Shown: positions 1-8,658, numbered from the stretch's first letter. The stretch is 40,748 nt of DNA from Pseudomonas sp. UBA5706 (GCF_002419965.1 NZ_DIHC01000058.1:1-40748); one strand, 5' to 3'. Program-made: numbers and translations. Notes: generated by a model not told the origin, from the letters alone.

Positions 1-270
1 ACGCTCCGCGTGGGAATGCATCCTCTGACGCTCCGCGTCACGCGCATGTCGCGTACACGCCGGCGTTGGTGCAGGCCGGGTTGCGACAGGGCCGCCGCTG
101 AGGGTGTACGCAGGTTACTGATCGTTCCCACGCTCCGCGTGGGAACGCATCCTCTGACGCTCCGCGTCACGCGCATGTTGCGTGCACGCAGTCTCCTGTA
201 GCAGTTGGCTCGCTGGCGGTGGTGCAGGCCGGGTTGCGACAGGGCTGCCGCTGAGGGTGTACGCAGGTTT
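1..270. repeat. Tandem intergenic repeat with Pseudomonas-type palindromes
   Basis: Two imperfect copies of a composite unit lie side by side. A perfect palindrome, GTTCCCACG / CGTGGGAAC around CTCCG, occupies 124-146, and its right part recurs at 1-16. Each is followed by a segment ending in GACGCTCCGCGTCACGCGC. A 49-bp segment at 68-116 is repeated almost exactly at 221-269 just before the 3' end of glxR. The second copy contains about 24 extra bases. Related palindromes recur at 40574-40748. This family of short intergenic palindromes is common in Pseudomonas. No gene is supported in 1-276; the open frame at 10-201 consists of repeat sequence. Confidence 0.85.
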
Positions 271-276
271 CCTGCG

Positions 277-1179
277 TCACTCGGGTTGGTGGTCGCCCCG
301 GATCGAGAAGTGGGCCATGTGCTCCAGGCCTTTGATCAGCGCTGAGTGATCCCAGCTGCTGCCGCCGAGTGCCGCGCAGGTGCTGAAGACCTGTTGGGCG
401 TTGGCGGTGTTGGGCAGGTTGAGGCTTAGTTCACGTGCGCCTTCCAGCGCCAGGTTGAGGTCTTTCTGGTGCAACGCGATTCGAAAGCCGGGGTTGAATG
501 TGCCTTTGATCATGCGCTCGCCGTGGACTTCGAGGATTTTCGAGGAAGCGAATCCGCCCATTAGTGCGTCACGCACCTTGGCCGGGTCCGCACCGTTTTT
601 CGAGGCGAACAGCAGGGCTTCTGCCACCGCCTGGATGTTCAGCGCGACGATGATCTGGTTGGCCACCTTGGCGGTCTGGCCGTCGCCGTTGCCGCCGACC
701 AGGGTGATGTTCTTGCCCATGGTCTGCAACAGCGGCAGGGCGCGATCGAAGGTGCCTTGGTTGCCGCCAACCATGATGCTCAGGGTCGCGGCCTTGGCGC
801 CGACTTCACCGCCGGAGACCGGGGCGTCGAGGTACTGCGCGCCGGTGGCGTTGATCTTCTGGGCGAAAGCCTTGGTGGCCGACGGCGAAATCGAGCTCAT
901 GTCGATCACCACCTTGCCCGCGCCAGCCCCTTCACTCAGGCCGTTATCACCGAACAGCACCTCGTCGACCTGCGGGGTGTCCGGCAGCATGACGATGATG
1001 AACTCGGCTTCCTGCGCGACTTCACGTGGAGTGCTTAATACCGTTGCGCCGCCCTCGACCAGCGATGCCGGTGGCGTCGAGAAGTGCCTGGAGAGGCACA
1101 ACCGGTGACCCGCTTTCTGCAGGTTTTCTGCCATAGGCAGGCCCATGATGCCGGTGCCGATGAATCCGATAGTCGCCAT
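277..1179 (-). CDS. glxR: 2-hydroxy-3-oxopropionate (tartronate semialdehyde) reductase
   Basis: This 300-residue enzyme reduces tartronate semialdehyde to D-glycerate with NAD(P)H, the last step of the glycerate route from glyoxylate, in the cytoplasm. The N-terminus is a Rossmann fold (IGFIGTGIMGLPMAENL, about residues 4-20). The beta-hydroxyacid dehydrogenase signature DAPVSGGEVGAKAA lies near residue 118, and the catalytic lysine is in GDGQTAKVANQ. Length and motifs are typical of the family. AAGGA sits a suitable distance upstream of the ATG. It is the last gene of gcl-hyi-glxR, 136 bp after hyi. In many pseudomonads a hydroxypyruvate reductase gene (ttuD) follows, but here the operon runs into repeats. 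High confidence. Confidence 0.95.
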   Translation of the reverse strand: MATIGFIGTGIMGLPMAENLQKAGHRLCLSRHFSTPPASLVEGGATVLSTPREVAQEAEFIIVMLPDTPQVDEVLFGDNGLSEGAGAGKVVIDMSSISPSATKAFAQKINATGAQYLDAPVSGGEVGAKAATLSIMVGGNQGTFDRALPLLQTMGKNITLVGGNGDGQTAKVANQIIVALNIQAVAEALLFASKNGADPAKVRDALMGGFASSKILEVHGERMIKGTFNPGFRIALHQKDLNLALEGARELSLNLPNTANAQQVFSTCAALGGSSWDHSALIKGLEHMAHFSIRGDHQPE

Positions 1180-1315
1180 GAGAATTTCCTTTTTGTTTAG
1201 GTAAGGCGGCGCGCAAAGCCTGGCCCTGCGCGCTGTCCTTGTAGCAGTGAGGCCGGCGGGCGGTGGTGGTTAGTATCGCGGTCGCCGGCACACCGTGCTG
1301 ATACAGGGGCTGTGT

Positions 1316-2098
1316 TCAGATCAGGTTGTGAGCCTTGAGCCATCCAAGCCCGGCTTCGGTCGTGGTCATTGGTTTGTACTCGCAACCGATCCAACCCCGA
1401 TAACCAAGCTTGTCCAGATGCGCGAACAGGAAGCCGTAGTTGATTTCCCCGGTCCCCGGCTCATGCCGCCCGGGGTTGTCTGCCAGTTGTACGTGACGGA
1501 TCACCGGCAGGTTGTGTTCAAGGGTCCGGGCCAGGTCGCCTTCCATGATTTGCATGTGATAGATGTCGTACTGCAACGACAGGTTGCGGCTGCCGACCTT
1601 GTCCCGGATTGCCAGGGCCTGGGCCGTGGTGTTCAGGTAGAAACCTGGAATATCCAGGGTGTTGATCATCTCCATGACCAGATCGATACCCTGGGCCTGC
1701 AGCTTGTCAGCGGCGTATTTGAGGTTGTCGACGAAGGTTTTTTCGATCAGCGCGTCATCGAAACCTTCAGGTTTGATCCCGGCCAGGCAATTGATCTGGG
1801 TGTTGCCCAGCACCTTGGCATAGGCGATGGCGAGGTCGACCCCGGCGTAAAACTCCTCGACGCGGTCCGGGTGACAGGCGATCCCGCGCTCGCCCTTGGT
1901 CCAGTCGCCAGCGGGCAGGTTGAACAGCACCTGAGTGAGCCCGTTGCGTTCCAGCTCGGCCTTGAGTTGCGCCGAGCTGAAATCGTACGGAAACAGGTAC
2001 TCGACGCCGCTGAACCCGGCGTTGGCGGCGGCTTCGAAACGTTGCAGGAAGTCGAGTTCGGTGAACAGCATGGACAGGTTGGCGCAAAGACGTGGCAT
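1316..2098 (-). CDS. hyi: Hydroxypyruvate isomerase
   Basis: The 260-residue protein belongs to the xylose-isomerase-like TIM-barrel family and interconverts hydroxypyruvate and tartronate semialdehyde. Recognisable stretches are the N-terminal NLSMLFTELDFLQRFEAA, the GVEYLFPYDF motif, the metal-ligand region LVMEMINTLDIPGF near residue 140, and the C-terminal GEINYGFLF / GWIGCEYKP segments. All match bacterial Hyi. AAGGAG precedes the ATG by a normal spacer. It lies 36 bp after gcl and is surely co-transcribed with it. Its product joins the pool used by the downstream GlxR reductase. Confidence 0.95.
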   Translation of the reverse strand: MPRLCANLSMLFTELDFLQRFEAAANAGFSGVEYLFPYDFSSAQLKAELERNGLTQVLFNLPAGDWTKGERGIACHPDRVEEFYAGVDLAIAYAKVLGNTQINCLAGIKPEGFDDALIEKTFVDNLKYAADKLQAQGIDLVMEMINTLDIPGFYLNTTAQALAIRDKVGSRNLSLQYDIYHMQIMEGDLARTLEHNLPVIRHVQLADNPGRHEPGTGEINYGFLFAHLDKLGYRGWIGCEYKPMTTTEAGLGWLKAHNLI

Positions 2099-2134
2099 GG
2101 CGTGCTCCTTTCTTTGGTTGTTCGTTGACGCCGG

Positions 2135-3910
2135 TCAGTCCAGCAGGCTGATGGCGGTAGGGGCGTCGGCGCGGCTTTCGGCCAGCGATTCGAATTCATT
2201 GATCGCATTGATCTCGGTGCCCATGGCGATGTTGGTGACGCGCTCGAGGATGACCTCGACCACCACCGGGACGCTGTACTGCTGCATCAGGCGGGTAGCC
2301 TCCGCAAGTGCGGCCTGGATGTGCGCCGGGTCGTTGACCCTGATCGCCTTGCAGCCCAGCCCCTCGGCGACCGCGATATGGTCCACGCCGTAGCCTTCCA
2401 GTTCGGGTGCGTTGATGTTGTCGAACGCCAGTTGCACGCAGTAATCGATATCGAAGTTGCGTTGTGCCTGACGGATCAATCCCAGGTACGAATTGTTCAC
2501 CACCACATGAATGTACGGCAGCTTGAACTGCGCGCCCACGGCCAGTTCTTCGATCATGAACTGGAAGTCATAGTCGCCGGAAAGCGCTACCACCTTGCGG
2601 CCCGGGTCGGCCTTGACCACGCCCAGTGCGGCGGGAATGGTCCAGCCCAGCGGGCCTGCCTGACCGCAGTTGATCCAGTGCCGCGGTTTGTAGACGTGGA
2701 GGAACTGCGCGCCCGCGATCTGCGACAGGCCAATGGTGCTGACGTAGCAGGTGTCCTTGCCAAAGTACTGGTTCATTTCCTCATAAACACGCTGCGGCTT
2801 GACCGGTATGTCGTCGTAATGAGTCTTGCGCTGCAGCGTGCGCTTGCGTTCCTGGCAGCTGGCCAGCCACTGGCTTCTGTCCTTCAGTCGGCCTGCGGTG
2901 TGCCACTCGCGCGCTACTTCAAGGAACATCGACAACGCAGCACCGGCGTCGGAAACGATGCCCAGGTCCGGCGTCAATACCCGACCGATCTGCGTCGGTT
3001 CAATGTCGACATGGATGAATGTGCGGCCCTCGCTGTAGACCGAAACGGTGCCGGTGTGACGATTGGCCCAGCGGTTGCCGATGCCCAGCACCAGGTCCGA
3101 TTCGAGCAGGGTGGCGTTGCCATAACGATGGGAGGTCTGCAGACCGACCATGCCGGCCATTTGCGGGTGATCATCGGCAATGCTGCCCCAGCCCATGAGC
3201 GTCGGAATCACCGGAATACCGGTCAGCTCGGCGAACTCCACCAGCGCCTCGGAGGCGTCGGCATTGATGATGCCGCCGCCGGCCACTATCAAAGGCCGCT
3301 CGCAAGCGTTGAGCATCGCCATGGCTTTTTCGATCTGTTTGCGGCTGGCTTGGGGTTTGATCACCGGCAGCGGTTCGTAAGCGTCGATGTCGAACTCGAT
3401 CTCGGCCATCTGCACGTCGAACGGCAGGTCGATCAACACCGGACCGGGACGGCCACTGCGCATCAGTTGAAAGGCTTTCTGAAACACGTAGGGCACCTGG
3501 CCCGGCTCCATGACGGTGGTGGCCCATTTGGCGACCGGCGCGGCGATACTGGCGATATCGACCGCCTGGAAATCTTCCTTGTGCATACGGGCACGGGGGG
3601 CTTGCCCGGTGATGCACAGGATCGGGATCGAATCAGCCGAGGCGGAGTACAGGCCGGTGATCATGTCGGTGCCGGCAGGCCCGGAGGTGCCGATGCACAC
3701 GCCGATGTTGCCGGCGATGGCCCGCGTATAACCTTCGGCCATGTGCGAAGCGCCTTCGACGTGGCGCGCCAGCACGTGATCGATGCCACCGAGTTTCTTG
3801 AAGGCGGCATAGAGCGGGTTGATGGCTGCGCCGGGAATGCCGAAAGCGGTATCGACTCCTTCGCGACACATCACCAGGACGGCGGCTTCGATGGCTCTCA
3901 TGACGGGCAT
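2135..3910 (-). CDS. gcl: Glyoxylate carboligase (tartronate-semialdehyde synthase)
   Basis: This 591-residue thiamine-diphosphate and FAD enzyme condenses two glyoxylates to tartronate semialdehyde and CO2. The N-terminal pyrimidine-binding domain reads GVDTAFGIPGAAINPLYAA. The acidic residue that normally activates ThDP is replaced by a hydrophobic one (GIPGAAI), as is characteristic of Gcl. The C-terminal ThDP-binding motif is GDYDFQFMIEELAVGAQFKLPYIHVVVNN-like, spanning about residues 443-472. Length matches the family. The start is supported by AGGAG upstream. It leads the gcl-hyi-glxR operon and diverges from a LysR regulator 108 bp away, which is the likely controller. The operon probably serves growth on glyoxylate, glycolate or purine-derived compounds. 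Confidence 0.96.
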   Translation of the reverse strand: MPVMRAIEAAVLVMCREGVDTAFGIPGAAINPLYAAFKKLGGIDHVLARHVEGASHMAEGYTRAIAGNIGVCIGTSGPAGTDMITGLYSASADSIPILCITGQAPRARMHKEDFQAVDIASIAAPVAKWATTVMEPGQVPYVFQKAFQLMRSGRPGPVLIDLPFDVQMAEIEFDIDAYEPLPVIKPQASRKQIEKAMAMLNACERPLIVAGGGIINADASEALVEFAELTGIPVIPTLMGWGSIADDHPQMAGMVGLQTSHRYGNATLLESDLVLGIGNRWANRHTGTVSVYSEGRTFIHVDIEPTQIGRVLTPDLGIVSDAGAALSMFLEVAREWHTAGRLKDRSQWLASCQERKRTLQRKTHYDDIPVKPQRVYEEMNQYFGKDTCYVSTIGLSQIAGAQFLHVYKPRHWINCGQAGPLGWTIPAALGVVKADPGRKVVALSGDYDFQFMIEELAVGAQFKLPYIHVVVNNSYLGLIRQAQRNFDIDYCVQLAFDNINAPELEGYGVDHIAVAEGLGCKAIRVNDPAHIQAALAEATRLMQQYSVPVVVEVILERVTNIAMGTEINAINEFESLAESRADAPTAISLLD

Positions 3911-3932
3911 TTGTTAGTCTCCTGAACTCGAT

Positions 3933-3975
3933 AGTTTTTGTATGCACCTAGCCTGGTTTGAATTGAAGTTTTTGT
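3933..3975. promoter_or_regulatory. Candidate LysR operator: 9-bp direct repeat in the gcl/lysR gap
   Basis: AGTTTTTGT occurs at 3933-3941 and again at 3967-3975, 34 bp apart, inside the 108-bp divergent region between gcl and the LysR gene. LysR-type regulators usually bind two sites in such gaps. I see no clean T-N11-A palindrome, so this is only a candidate operator. Confidence 0.25.
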
Positions 3976-4018
3976 GAATGGCTGGTTTTGGCAGTTCTGT
4001 CGGTATCAGGAGTATCGA

Positions 4019-4930
4019 ATGGATCGTTATACGGAAGTTCGCAGCTACGCGCTGGTTGCCACCTACGGCAGCTTCGCCGCGGCTGCGCTGGTGGAGGGCG
4101 TCACCCCGGTGATCATGGGCCGGCGCCTGAGCGCACTGGAGCAGCGGCTGGGGGTCAAGCTGATTCACCGCTCGACTCGCGGCCTGACCCTGACCGATGC
4201 AGGTGAGTCGTACCTGGACAACGCCCGGCGGGTCCTGCAATCGTTCGAGGAGCTTGACGCCAGCATCAGCGAAAATGAAAGCAGCGTGCGCGGGCATCTG
4301 GTGGTGTCGGCGCCAGCCGGCTTTGGCCGCCAACATGTGGCGCCCCATGCACCGGAATTCCAGGCGCGTTTTCCCGATTTGCAGCTCTCGTTCAACCTGA
4401 CGGACAACGTCGTGGATCTGGTCCGCGAGGGCTATGACATGAGCATTCGCATCGGTGAAGTCCTCGACCCCAACTACGTGGCCATCAGGCTCTACGCCAA
4501 CAAGCGCGTGGTGTGCGGTTCGCCTCGGTATTTCGCCGAGCACGGCCTGCCGCAAACGCTCGAAGAGCTGGCCGAGCACAATTGCCTGTCCTTCAACCTG
4601 CAGGGTGGCCAGCATCGCGGCTGGACCTTTCAGCGCGACGGTAAGCCGGTGGCAATCAAGGTCGCGGGTAACCTGTATTGCAACGACGGCGAGTTGCTCT
4701 ACGACTGGGCCAAACGTGGCCTGGGGCTGTGCTGGCGCTCGACATGGGAAATCCAGAAAGAGATCGAAAGCGGCGCACTGGTGACGGTGCTCGATGACTT
4801 CGCGCTGCCCAGCTATGACATTCAGGGCGTGTACCCGCAGCAGCATTATCTGCCCGCCAAGGTGCGCTTTTTCATCGCTTTTCTGAAGGAGGTGTACAAC
4901 CGGCCAGGCTATTGGACTCAAGGGGTGTAG
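4019..4930 (+). CDS. LysR-family transcriptional regulator, probably of the gcl operon
   Basis: A 303-residue LysR-type regulator. The N-terminal winged helix-turn-helix (about residues 1-60) contains SYALVATYGSFAAAALVEGV and RRLSALEQRLGVKLIHRSTR, followed by LTLTDAGESYLDNARR and the linker helix. The C-terminal two-lobed effector-binding domain includes LVVSAPAGFGRQHVAPHAPEF and DMSIRIGEVLDPNYVAIRL. The ATG at 4019 is preferred over upstream frames because AGGAG lies at 4008-4012, six bases before it. It is divergent from gcl, so it probably regulates glyoxylate metabolism, with an effector that cannot be told from sequence. The 76-bp gap downstream holds the hrp box of the next gene. Confidence 0.9.
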   Translation: MDRYTEVRSYALVATYGSFAAAALVEGVTPVIMGRRLSALEQRLGVKLIHRSTRGLTLTDAGESYLDNARRVLQSFEELDASISENESSVRGHLVVSAPAGFGRQHVAPHAPEFQARFPDLQLSFNLTDNVVDLVREGYDMSIRIGEVLDPNYVAIRLYANKRVVCGSPRYFAEHGLPQTLEELAEHNCLSFNLQGGQHRGWTFQRDGKPVAIKVAGNLYCNDGELLYDWAKRGLGLCWRSTWEIQKEIESGALVTVLDDFALPSYDIQGVYPQQHYLPAKVRFFIAFLKEVYNRPGYWTQGV

Positions 4931-4946
4931 CGAAAGGTACTGCCAG

Positions 4947-4975
4947 GGAACCGAAAGCCTGTGGCGCACCACTCA
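4947..4975 (+). promoter_or_regulatory. HrpL-type 'hrp box' promoter
   Basis: GGAACC at 4947-4952, a 16-base spacer, and CCACTCA at 4969-4975. This fits the P. syringae HrpL consensus GGAACC-N15/16-CCACNNA at every defined position. It lies on the coding strand, 31 bases before the ATG of the harpin-like gene. Transcription should start a few bases past the box and give a short leader. Finding it immediately before a harpin-like protein strongly suggests that it is functional. Confidence 0.88.
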
Positions 4976-5006
4976 GGCGGTATTCAATCCGTCCGCGAGG
5001 TGTCAC

Positions 5007-6155
5007 ATGTCGATGAAAATACTCGGGCCTTCCCAACAGGGGCTTGGTCTGGACAAAAACGATTTGGGTCACATGGACGCGTTCAAAAGCGGCGCAGGTG
5101 GCAAGCAGAGCACTGGGCAGAATGGCGGGCAAATCAGCTTCGGCTCCGCTTCAGGGACAGGCATGCACAATGCCCAGGTCAACTTTGGCGGGCCGTCCTC
5201 GCAACTGAACGACAGCCGCGTCAATGCAGCGCAACCAACCGCCGCTGGCAATGACAGCCAGTTAAGCACTCAGGTCAAGGACCTGGTACAGCAGATCCTC
5301 CAGCTCATCGCCCAGATGATGCAGAAAAACCAGAACGGCAGCAGTGATCAAACCGCGAACAACGACAGCCAGCCAATGAGTGCGTCCAATCCGGCGGCGA
5401 ACGCCGCTCAGCAGCCGGCAACGTCTCAGGCCGGCGATCCCGCTGGCCAGGCATCGGCCACGCCGGACGCGGCGGCGACCGAGCAGCCCGCCGCAACGCC
5501 GTTGACGGGCAGTGCGCAAACACCTCAGACCAGTACCCCTGAAACGACCTCGGCGGCGAGTTCGACTTCTGCGGCCGACACGGCCACCTCCGTGGGCGAC
5601 GCGCAAACAGCAGGCAGTGGTCCGCGTTCTTTCAATATCACCAATACCCAGGACCATCCGATCAAAATCGGGCAGTTCGACCAGCACGACAAGCTCACTG
5701 CAGAACTGACCCTGCAGCCGGGGCAAAAGGGAACGATGAAGTTCGAGAACGACACCACGGGGCTGCTCAAGCAAGCGGATGCCGATGGCACTTATAAGCC
5801 AGATGCCAGCCGTCTGGAGTTCTACAACGGCTTCATCAACACCAGCGATATCGACGGACGTAATGCAGCCATTCATGCCACCGATGGCAAAGGCTTCGAG
5901 ATCGGAGACACCAAGAGCATCGCAGACAAGGCCTCCAACGACATCGTTTCAGTCGACAGCGCAGGGGACAAGACAGTGGCCGGGTTTTACGACGGGTCGA
6001 CGGACAAGATGAACAAAGGCGGGGATTTCCTCACCCAGCAGTTGGGTACCGACATGACCTACATGCACCCCAACGACGACACCTTGGGCCAAGGCAAAAA
6101 TCCGATGCGTCATACCGACTCGATGTCACTGGACGTGACGTTCGGCAAGGCTTAA
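5007..6155 (+). CDS. HrpW-like harpin with an unidentified C-terminal domain; predicted type III secreted protein
   Basis: The 382-residue protein has harpin hallmarks: very rich in Gln, Ser, Asn, Gly, Ala and Thr, with no Cys or Trp and no Sec signal. Residues 1-80 are polar. An amphipathic helix follows at about 85-108 (QVKDLVQQILQLIAQMMQK), then a low-complexity Ala/Thr/Pro/Gln linker to about 205. The stretch QVNFGGPSSQ and the helix resemble the N-terminal half of HrpW. HrpW carries a pectate-lyase domain, but residues 206-382 here (starting RSFNITNTQDHPIKIGQF) do not look like one. They look like a soluble mixed or beta-rich domain that I cannot name. GAGGTG precedes the ATG; a second in-frame ATG follows two codons later. 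Expression should depend on HrpL. Apoplastic or translocator-helper action is inferred from harpins. Confidence 0.85.
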   Translation: MSMKILGPSQQGLGLDKNDLGHMDAFKSGAGGKQSTGQNGGQISFGSASGTGMHNAQVNFGGPSSQLNDSRVNAAQPTAAGNDSQLSTQVKDLVQQILQLIAQMMQKNQNGSSDQTANNDSQPMSASNPAANAAQQPATSQAGDPAGQASATPDAAATEQPAATPLTGSAQTPQTSTPETTSAASSTSAADTATSVGDAQTAGSGPRSFNITNTQDHPIKIGQFDQHDKLTAELTLQPGQKGTMKFENDTTGLLKQADADGTYKPDASRLEFYNGFINTSDIDGRNAAIHATDGKGFEIGDTKSIADKASNDIVSVDSAGDKTVAGFYDGSTDKMNKGGDFLTQQLGTDMTYMHPNDDTLGQGKNPMRHTDSMSLDVTFGKA

Positions 6156-6169
6156 TCAGGCAGGGCGCG

Positions 6170-6203
6170 GGGCATTCGATCAGCCAGCTGATCTAAAATG
6201 CCC
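6170..6203. terminator. Hairpin between convergent genes
   Basis: GGGCATT at 6170-6176 pairs with AATGCCC at 6197-6203. Inside it, GATCAGC (6178-6184) pairs with GCTGATC (6187-6193) across a two-base loop. It sits between the convergent harpin and hydratase genes. There is no long U-run on either strand, so termination is likely but not certain. Confidence 0.5.
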
Positions 6204-6222
6204 ACACGCGCCTTAGTGGCAA

Positions 6223-6990
6223 TCAAATAAGCTCGACCGAAATCGAGGGCAACCCGCGAATTTCTCCCAACGCCAGCCCCGGCCCTTTGGTCTGATACAT
6301 GCCGGTGTAAGAGCCTGTGGTGATCACCAGGTCTGGCGTAACGCTCTGGCCGTTTTGGGTGTGATGGTTGACCACCCAAGGCAGCAAGCGACGCGGATCG
6401 CCTGCCGGGTTGGCGCCGTCACCCGGAACGATGTCCTGGTCGTTGTAGGTGAAAGTCAGCGCAGGCTCGAGGAACGGGAAGCTGGCGTCGTATGGCACGA
6501 ACTCGCCGACGATCAAGGCACCATGATTGAGCAGATCGCCCAGCGCCAATAGCGGTTCGATCTTCGGCCAGGCAGCAAATCGGCTGGACACCACTTCAAT
6601 GCTCGCGCCCATGGAGCCGATGCTGCTCAGCACCTCTTGATCGGAGTAAGGCTGCTCACGGGGGGCGAATTCACGGTTAAGGCGAAAGGCGATTTCCAGC
6701 TCCAGGATCGGCTGTGGGTAGTCAATGATTTCCACTTGGCTGCCACTGGCGAACAGGCCGTCTTCTGGCAGCAAAGCGCCATTGATCGGACCGCCGCTGG
6801 TGGTTTTCGAGCCGACCTTCCAACCGCCGACGGTGGTGTCGCGCAGACGCAGGATTTCCCGTTGCAGCGCGTAGGCGCTTGCCGCATCGGCAGGTACATA
6901 TTCAGGACGGATGTCGCCGAGTTTCTGACCCTCGTGCATGGCGTCGACAATCAGTTGGGCAATGTTCGCTGGGTGAGTGGGTGGATTCAC
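6223..6990 (-). CDS. 2-keto-4-pentenoate hydratase family protein
   Basis: A 255-residue member of the fumarylacetoacetate hydrolase/hydratase superfamily, similar in length and layout to MhpD, DmpE and HpaH, which hydrate 2-oxo-4-enoates in aromatic meta-cleavage pathways. The N-terminal ADAASAYALQREI and GGWKVGSKT motifs, the acidic metal-ligand segment LELEIAFRLN (about residues 96-105) and the C-terminal ITTGSYTGMYQTKGPG motif are typical. The start is GTG (complement of CAC at 6988-6990) with AAGGAAG upstream. No other meta-cleavage genes are nearby, so the substrate is unknown and a broader 2-oxo-acid hydratase or decarboxylase role is possible. Confidence 0.85.
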   Translation of the reverse strand: MNPPTHPANIAQLIVDAMHEGQKLGDIRPEYVPADAASAYALQREILRLRDTTVGGWKVGSKTTSGGPINGALLPEDGLFASGSQVEIIDYPQPILELEIAFRLNREFAPREQPYSDQEVLSSIGSMGASIEVVSSRFAAWPKIEPLLALGDLLNHGALIVGEFVPYDASFPFLEPALTFTYNDQDIVPGDGANPAGDPRRLLPWVVNHHTQNGQSVTPDLVITTGSYTGMYQTKGPGLALGEIRGLPSISVELI

Positions 6991-7315
6991 GCGGGACTTC
7001 CTTCAGGCTATTGAATGGAAAGCGCTCCGCAAGCGATACGGGTGTCAGGCTGCGGAGCCAGCGCGCCTACTGTAGCGCCATTTGTTCCGAATGACAGGGC
7101 GAATACGCGGTAGAGCCTCTTGATCAAGCCCGGACTCGATACGTCGTTCCGGCCCACGGTGTCGCACGCCACGTCACGTCGTTGAGTCAGCCCGGATAAA
7201 GCCAGGCCGCCAGGGGCATATTCTTTTGAGGAATTCAGCTTATAAAAAACATGAATTTTATTTATGGTGCTTCACCCTCTAACGTGTGCGCACAAGCCCC
7301 TGAATCGGAACCCTG
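6991..7315. promoter_or_regulatory. Divergent promoter region between hydratase and MFS genes
   Basis: This 325-bp region has no convincing gene. An AT-rich tract near 7235-7265 includes TTATAAAA, a plausible -10 element for the rightward MFS gene; no matching -35 is evident. No hrp box or other clear operator was found. Confidence 0.35.
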
Positions 7316-8530
7316 ATGGACGTCTTGCCTGACCCCGCCCTCGTGGAGGAACACTGGAAACGCAATCTCATGGTCTGCGTGTTCGGTGCGTTCACCACTA
7401 TCGTCGCCATGACCTTGCTGCTGCCTTTCTTGCCGCTGTACGTCGAACACTTGGGCGTTACCGATCAAGCCGCCATCGTGCAATGGTCGGGCGTGGCATT
7501 CGGTGCGACCTTTTTGTCGGCGGCGGTGACCGCGCCCTTGTGGGGGCGGCTCGGCGACCGTTACGGGCGCAAGCTTATGTTGATTCGCGCCAGCCTGGGC
7601 ATGGCGATCGCGATGTCGCTAATCGGCCTTGCCGAAAACATCTATCAACTGGTGGGCCTGCGCCTGCTGGCCGGGTTGCTGGGTGGTTATGCATCCGGGG
7701 CGACGATTTTGGTCGCCACCCAGACGCCCAAGGCGCGCTCCGGTTGGGCGCTGGGCATGTTGTCCTCGGGCATCATGGCCGGCAACCTGACGGGGCCGTT
7801 GATTGGCGGACTGTTGCCGCCGCTGATCGGCATCCGCACGACCTTTTTCCTGGCCGGCGGGGTGATCTTCCTGACCTTTCTCGCCACGCTGTTTCTGATG
7901 AAGGAAGCACCGCGTCCCAAGCGCGCTGCGGGCCAGCCCAGGCCCGTGGCGATGCGGCCGTGGGCGTTGATCCCGGACAAGAAACCGGTGATCACCATGT
8001 TCGTGGTGGCTTGCCTGGTGATGTTCTCGATCATGTCCATCGAGCCGATCATCACGGTCTACCTGACCCAGTTGCATGCGCCCAACGTGACGATGATGGC
8101 TGGCCTGGTCATGTCGGCCACCGCGTTGGCCAGCGTGTTGTCGGCGTCGCGGATCGGCACGCTGGCCGATCGCATTGGCCATTGGAAAGTCGTGGTGGGC
8201 TGCCTCACCGGCGCGGCGGTGCTGTTGATTCCTCAAGCCTTCGTCACCGAGGGCTGGCAGTTGGTGGTGCTGCGGTTTCTGATGGGCATCGCATTGGGTG
8301 GACTGCTGCCGTGTATCGCGGCGATCATCCGCCATTCGGTGCCGGACAGCGTGGCCGGGCGCATGCTTGGCTATTCCACTTCCAGCCAATACGTCGGCCA
8401 GGTGCTGGGCCCGTTGACCGGAGGCTACCTGGGCGGGCATTTCGGCATGCCCATCGTGTTCGTCGTCACCTGCGTGCTGATGGCCGCCTGCGCCTTGGCG
8501 ATGCTGGTGATGCGGCCCATGAACGCCTGA
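7316..8530 (+). CDS. MFS multidrug efflux transporter, MdtG-like
   Basis: A 404-residue inner-membrane protein with twelve predicted hydrophobic segments, typical of the DHA1 drug:H+ antiporters. The cytoplasmic loop 2-3 motif is GRLGDRYGRKLML (about residues 80-92), and GMLSSGIMAGNLTGPLIGG (about 147-165) matches antiporter motif C. Length and sequence flavour resemble E. coli MdtG. The start is ATG with only a weak ribosome site (CGGAACCCTG). The gene stands alone and ends inside a strong hairpin. The exported compound cannot be told; nearness to envelope-defence genes is suggestive only. Confidence 0.88.
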   Translation: MDVLPDPALVEEHWKRNLMVCVFGAFTTIVAMTLLLPFLPLYVEHLGVTDQAAIVQWSGVAFGATFLSAAVTAPLWGRLGDRYGRKLMLIRASLGMAIAMSLIGLAENIYQLVGLRLLAGLLGGYASGATILVATQTPKARSGWALGMLSSGIMAGNLTGPLIGGLLPPLIGIRTTFFLAGGVIFLTFLATLFLMKEAPRPKRAAGQPRPVAMRPWALIPDKKPVITMFVVACLVMFSIMSIEPIITVYLTQLHAPNVTMMAGLVMSATALASVLSASRIGTLADRIGHWKVVVGCLTGAAVLLIPQAFVTEGWQLVVLRFLMGIALGGLLPCIAAIIRHSVPDSVAGRMLGYSTSSQYVGQVLGPLTGGYLGGHFGMPIVFVVTCVLMAACALAMLVMRPMNA

Positions 8531-8548
8531 CGCAGTGAGCTGCGTCAG
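8527..8548 (+). terminator. Stem-loop at the end of the MFS gene
   Basis: A perfect 9-bp stem (CTGACGCAG / CTGCGTCAG) with a TGAG loop overlaps the stop codon and is followed by CATTTAT. It is a probable intrinsic terminator with a weak U-tract. Confidence 0.6.
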
Positions 8549-8658
8549 CATTTATCGCAACGCGATGGCCGCTTTGACAAAACCACGACATGACATGCGG
8601 ATAATGGGCCCGGGCAGCGCAACGCCCTTGGCCTGAGTATCGGTACGCACGGAATCTG

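Noticed and set aside
10..201. 63-codon frame at the window start
   Set aside because: It encodes only translated repeat units; the repeated peptide reflects tandem palindromes.
1295..2128. 277-codon plus-strand frame opposite hyi
   Set aside because: Antisense shadow of hyi with no recognisable domain or ribosome-binding site.
2321..3925. 534-codon open frame on the plus strand across gcl
   Set aside because: It is exactly antisense to the strongly supported gcl gene, has a His/Asp/Gly/Arg-rich composition typical of shadow frames in GC-rich DNA, and no family motif.
8574..8605. TTGACA ... GATAAT as a sigma-70 promoter for the sensor kinase
   Set aside because: Both hexamers look good but are 20 bp apart, beyond the usual 16-18 bp spacing.
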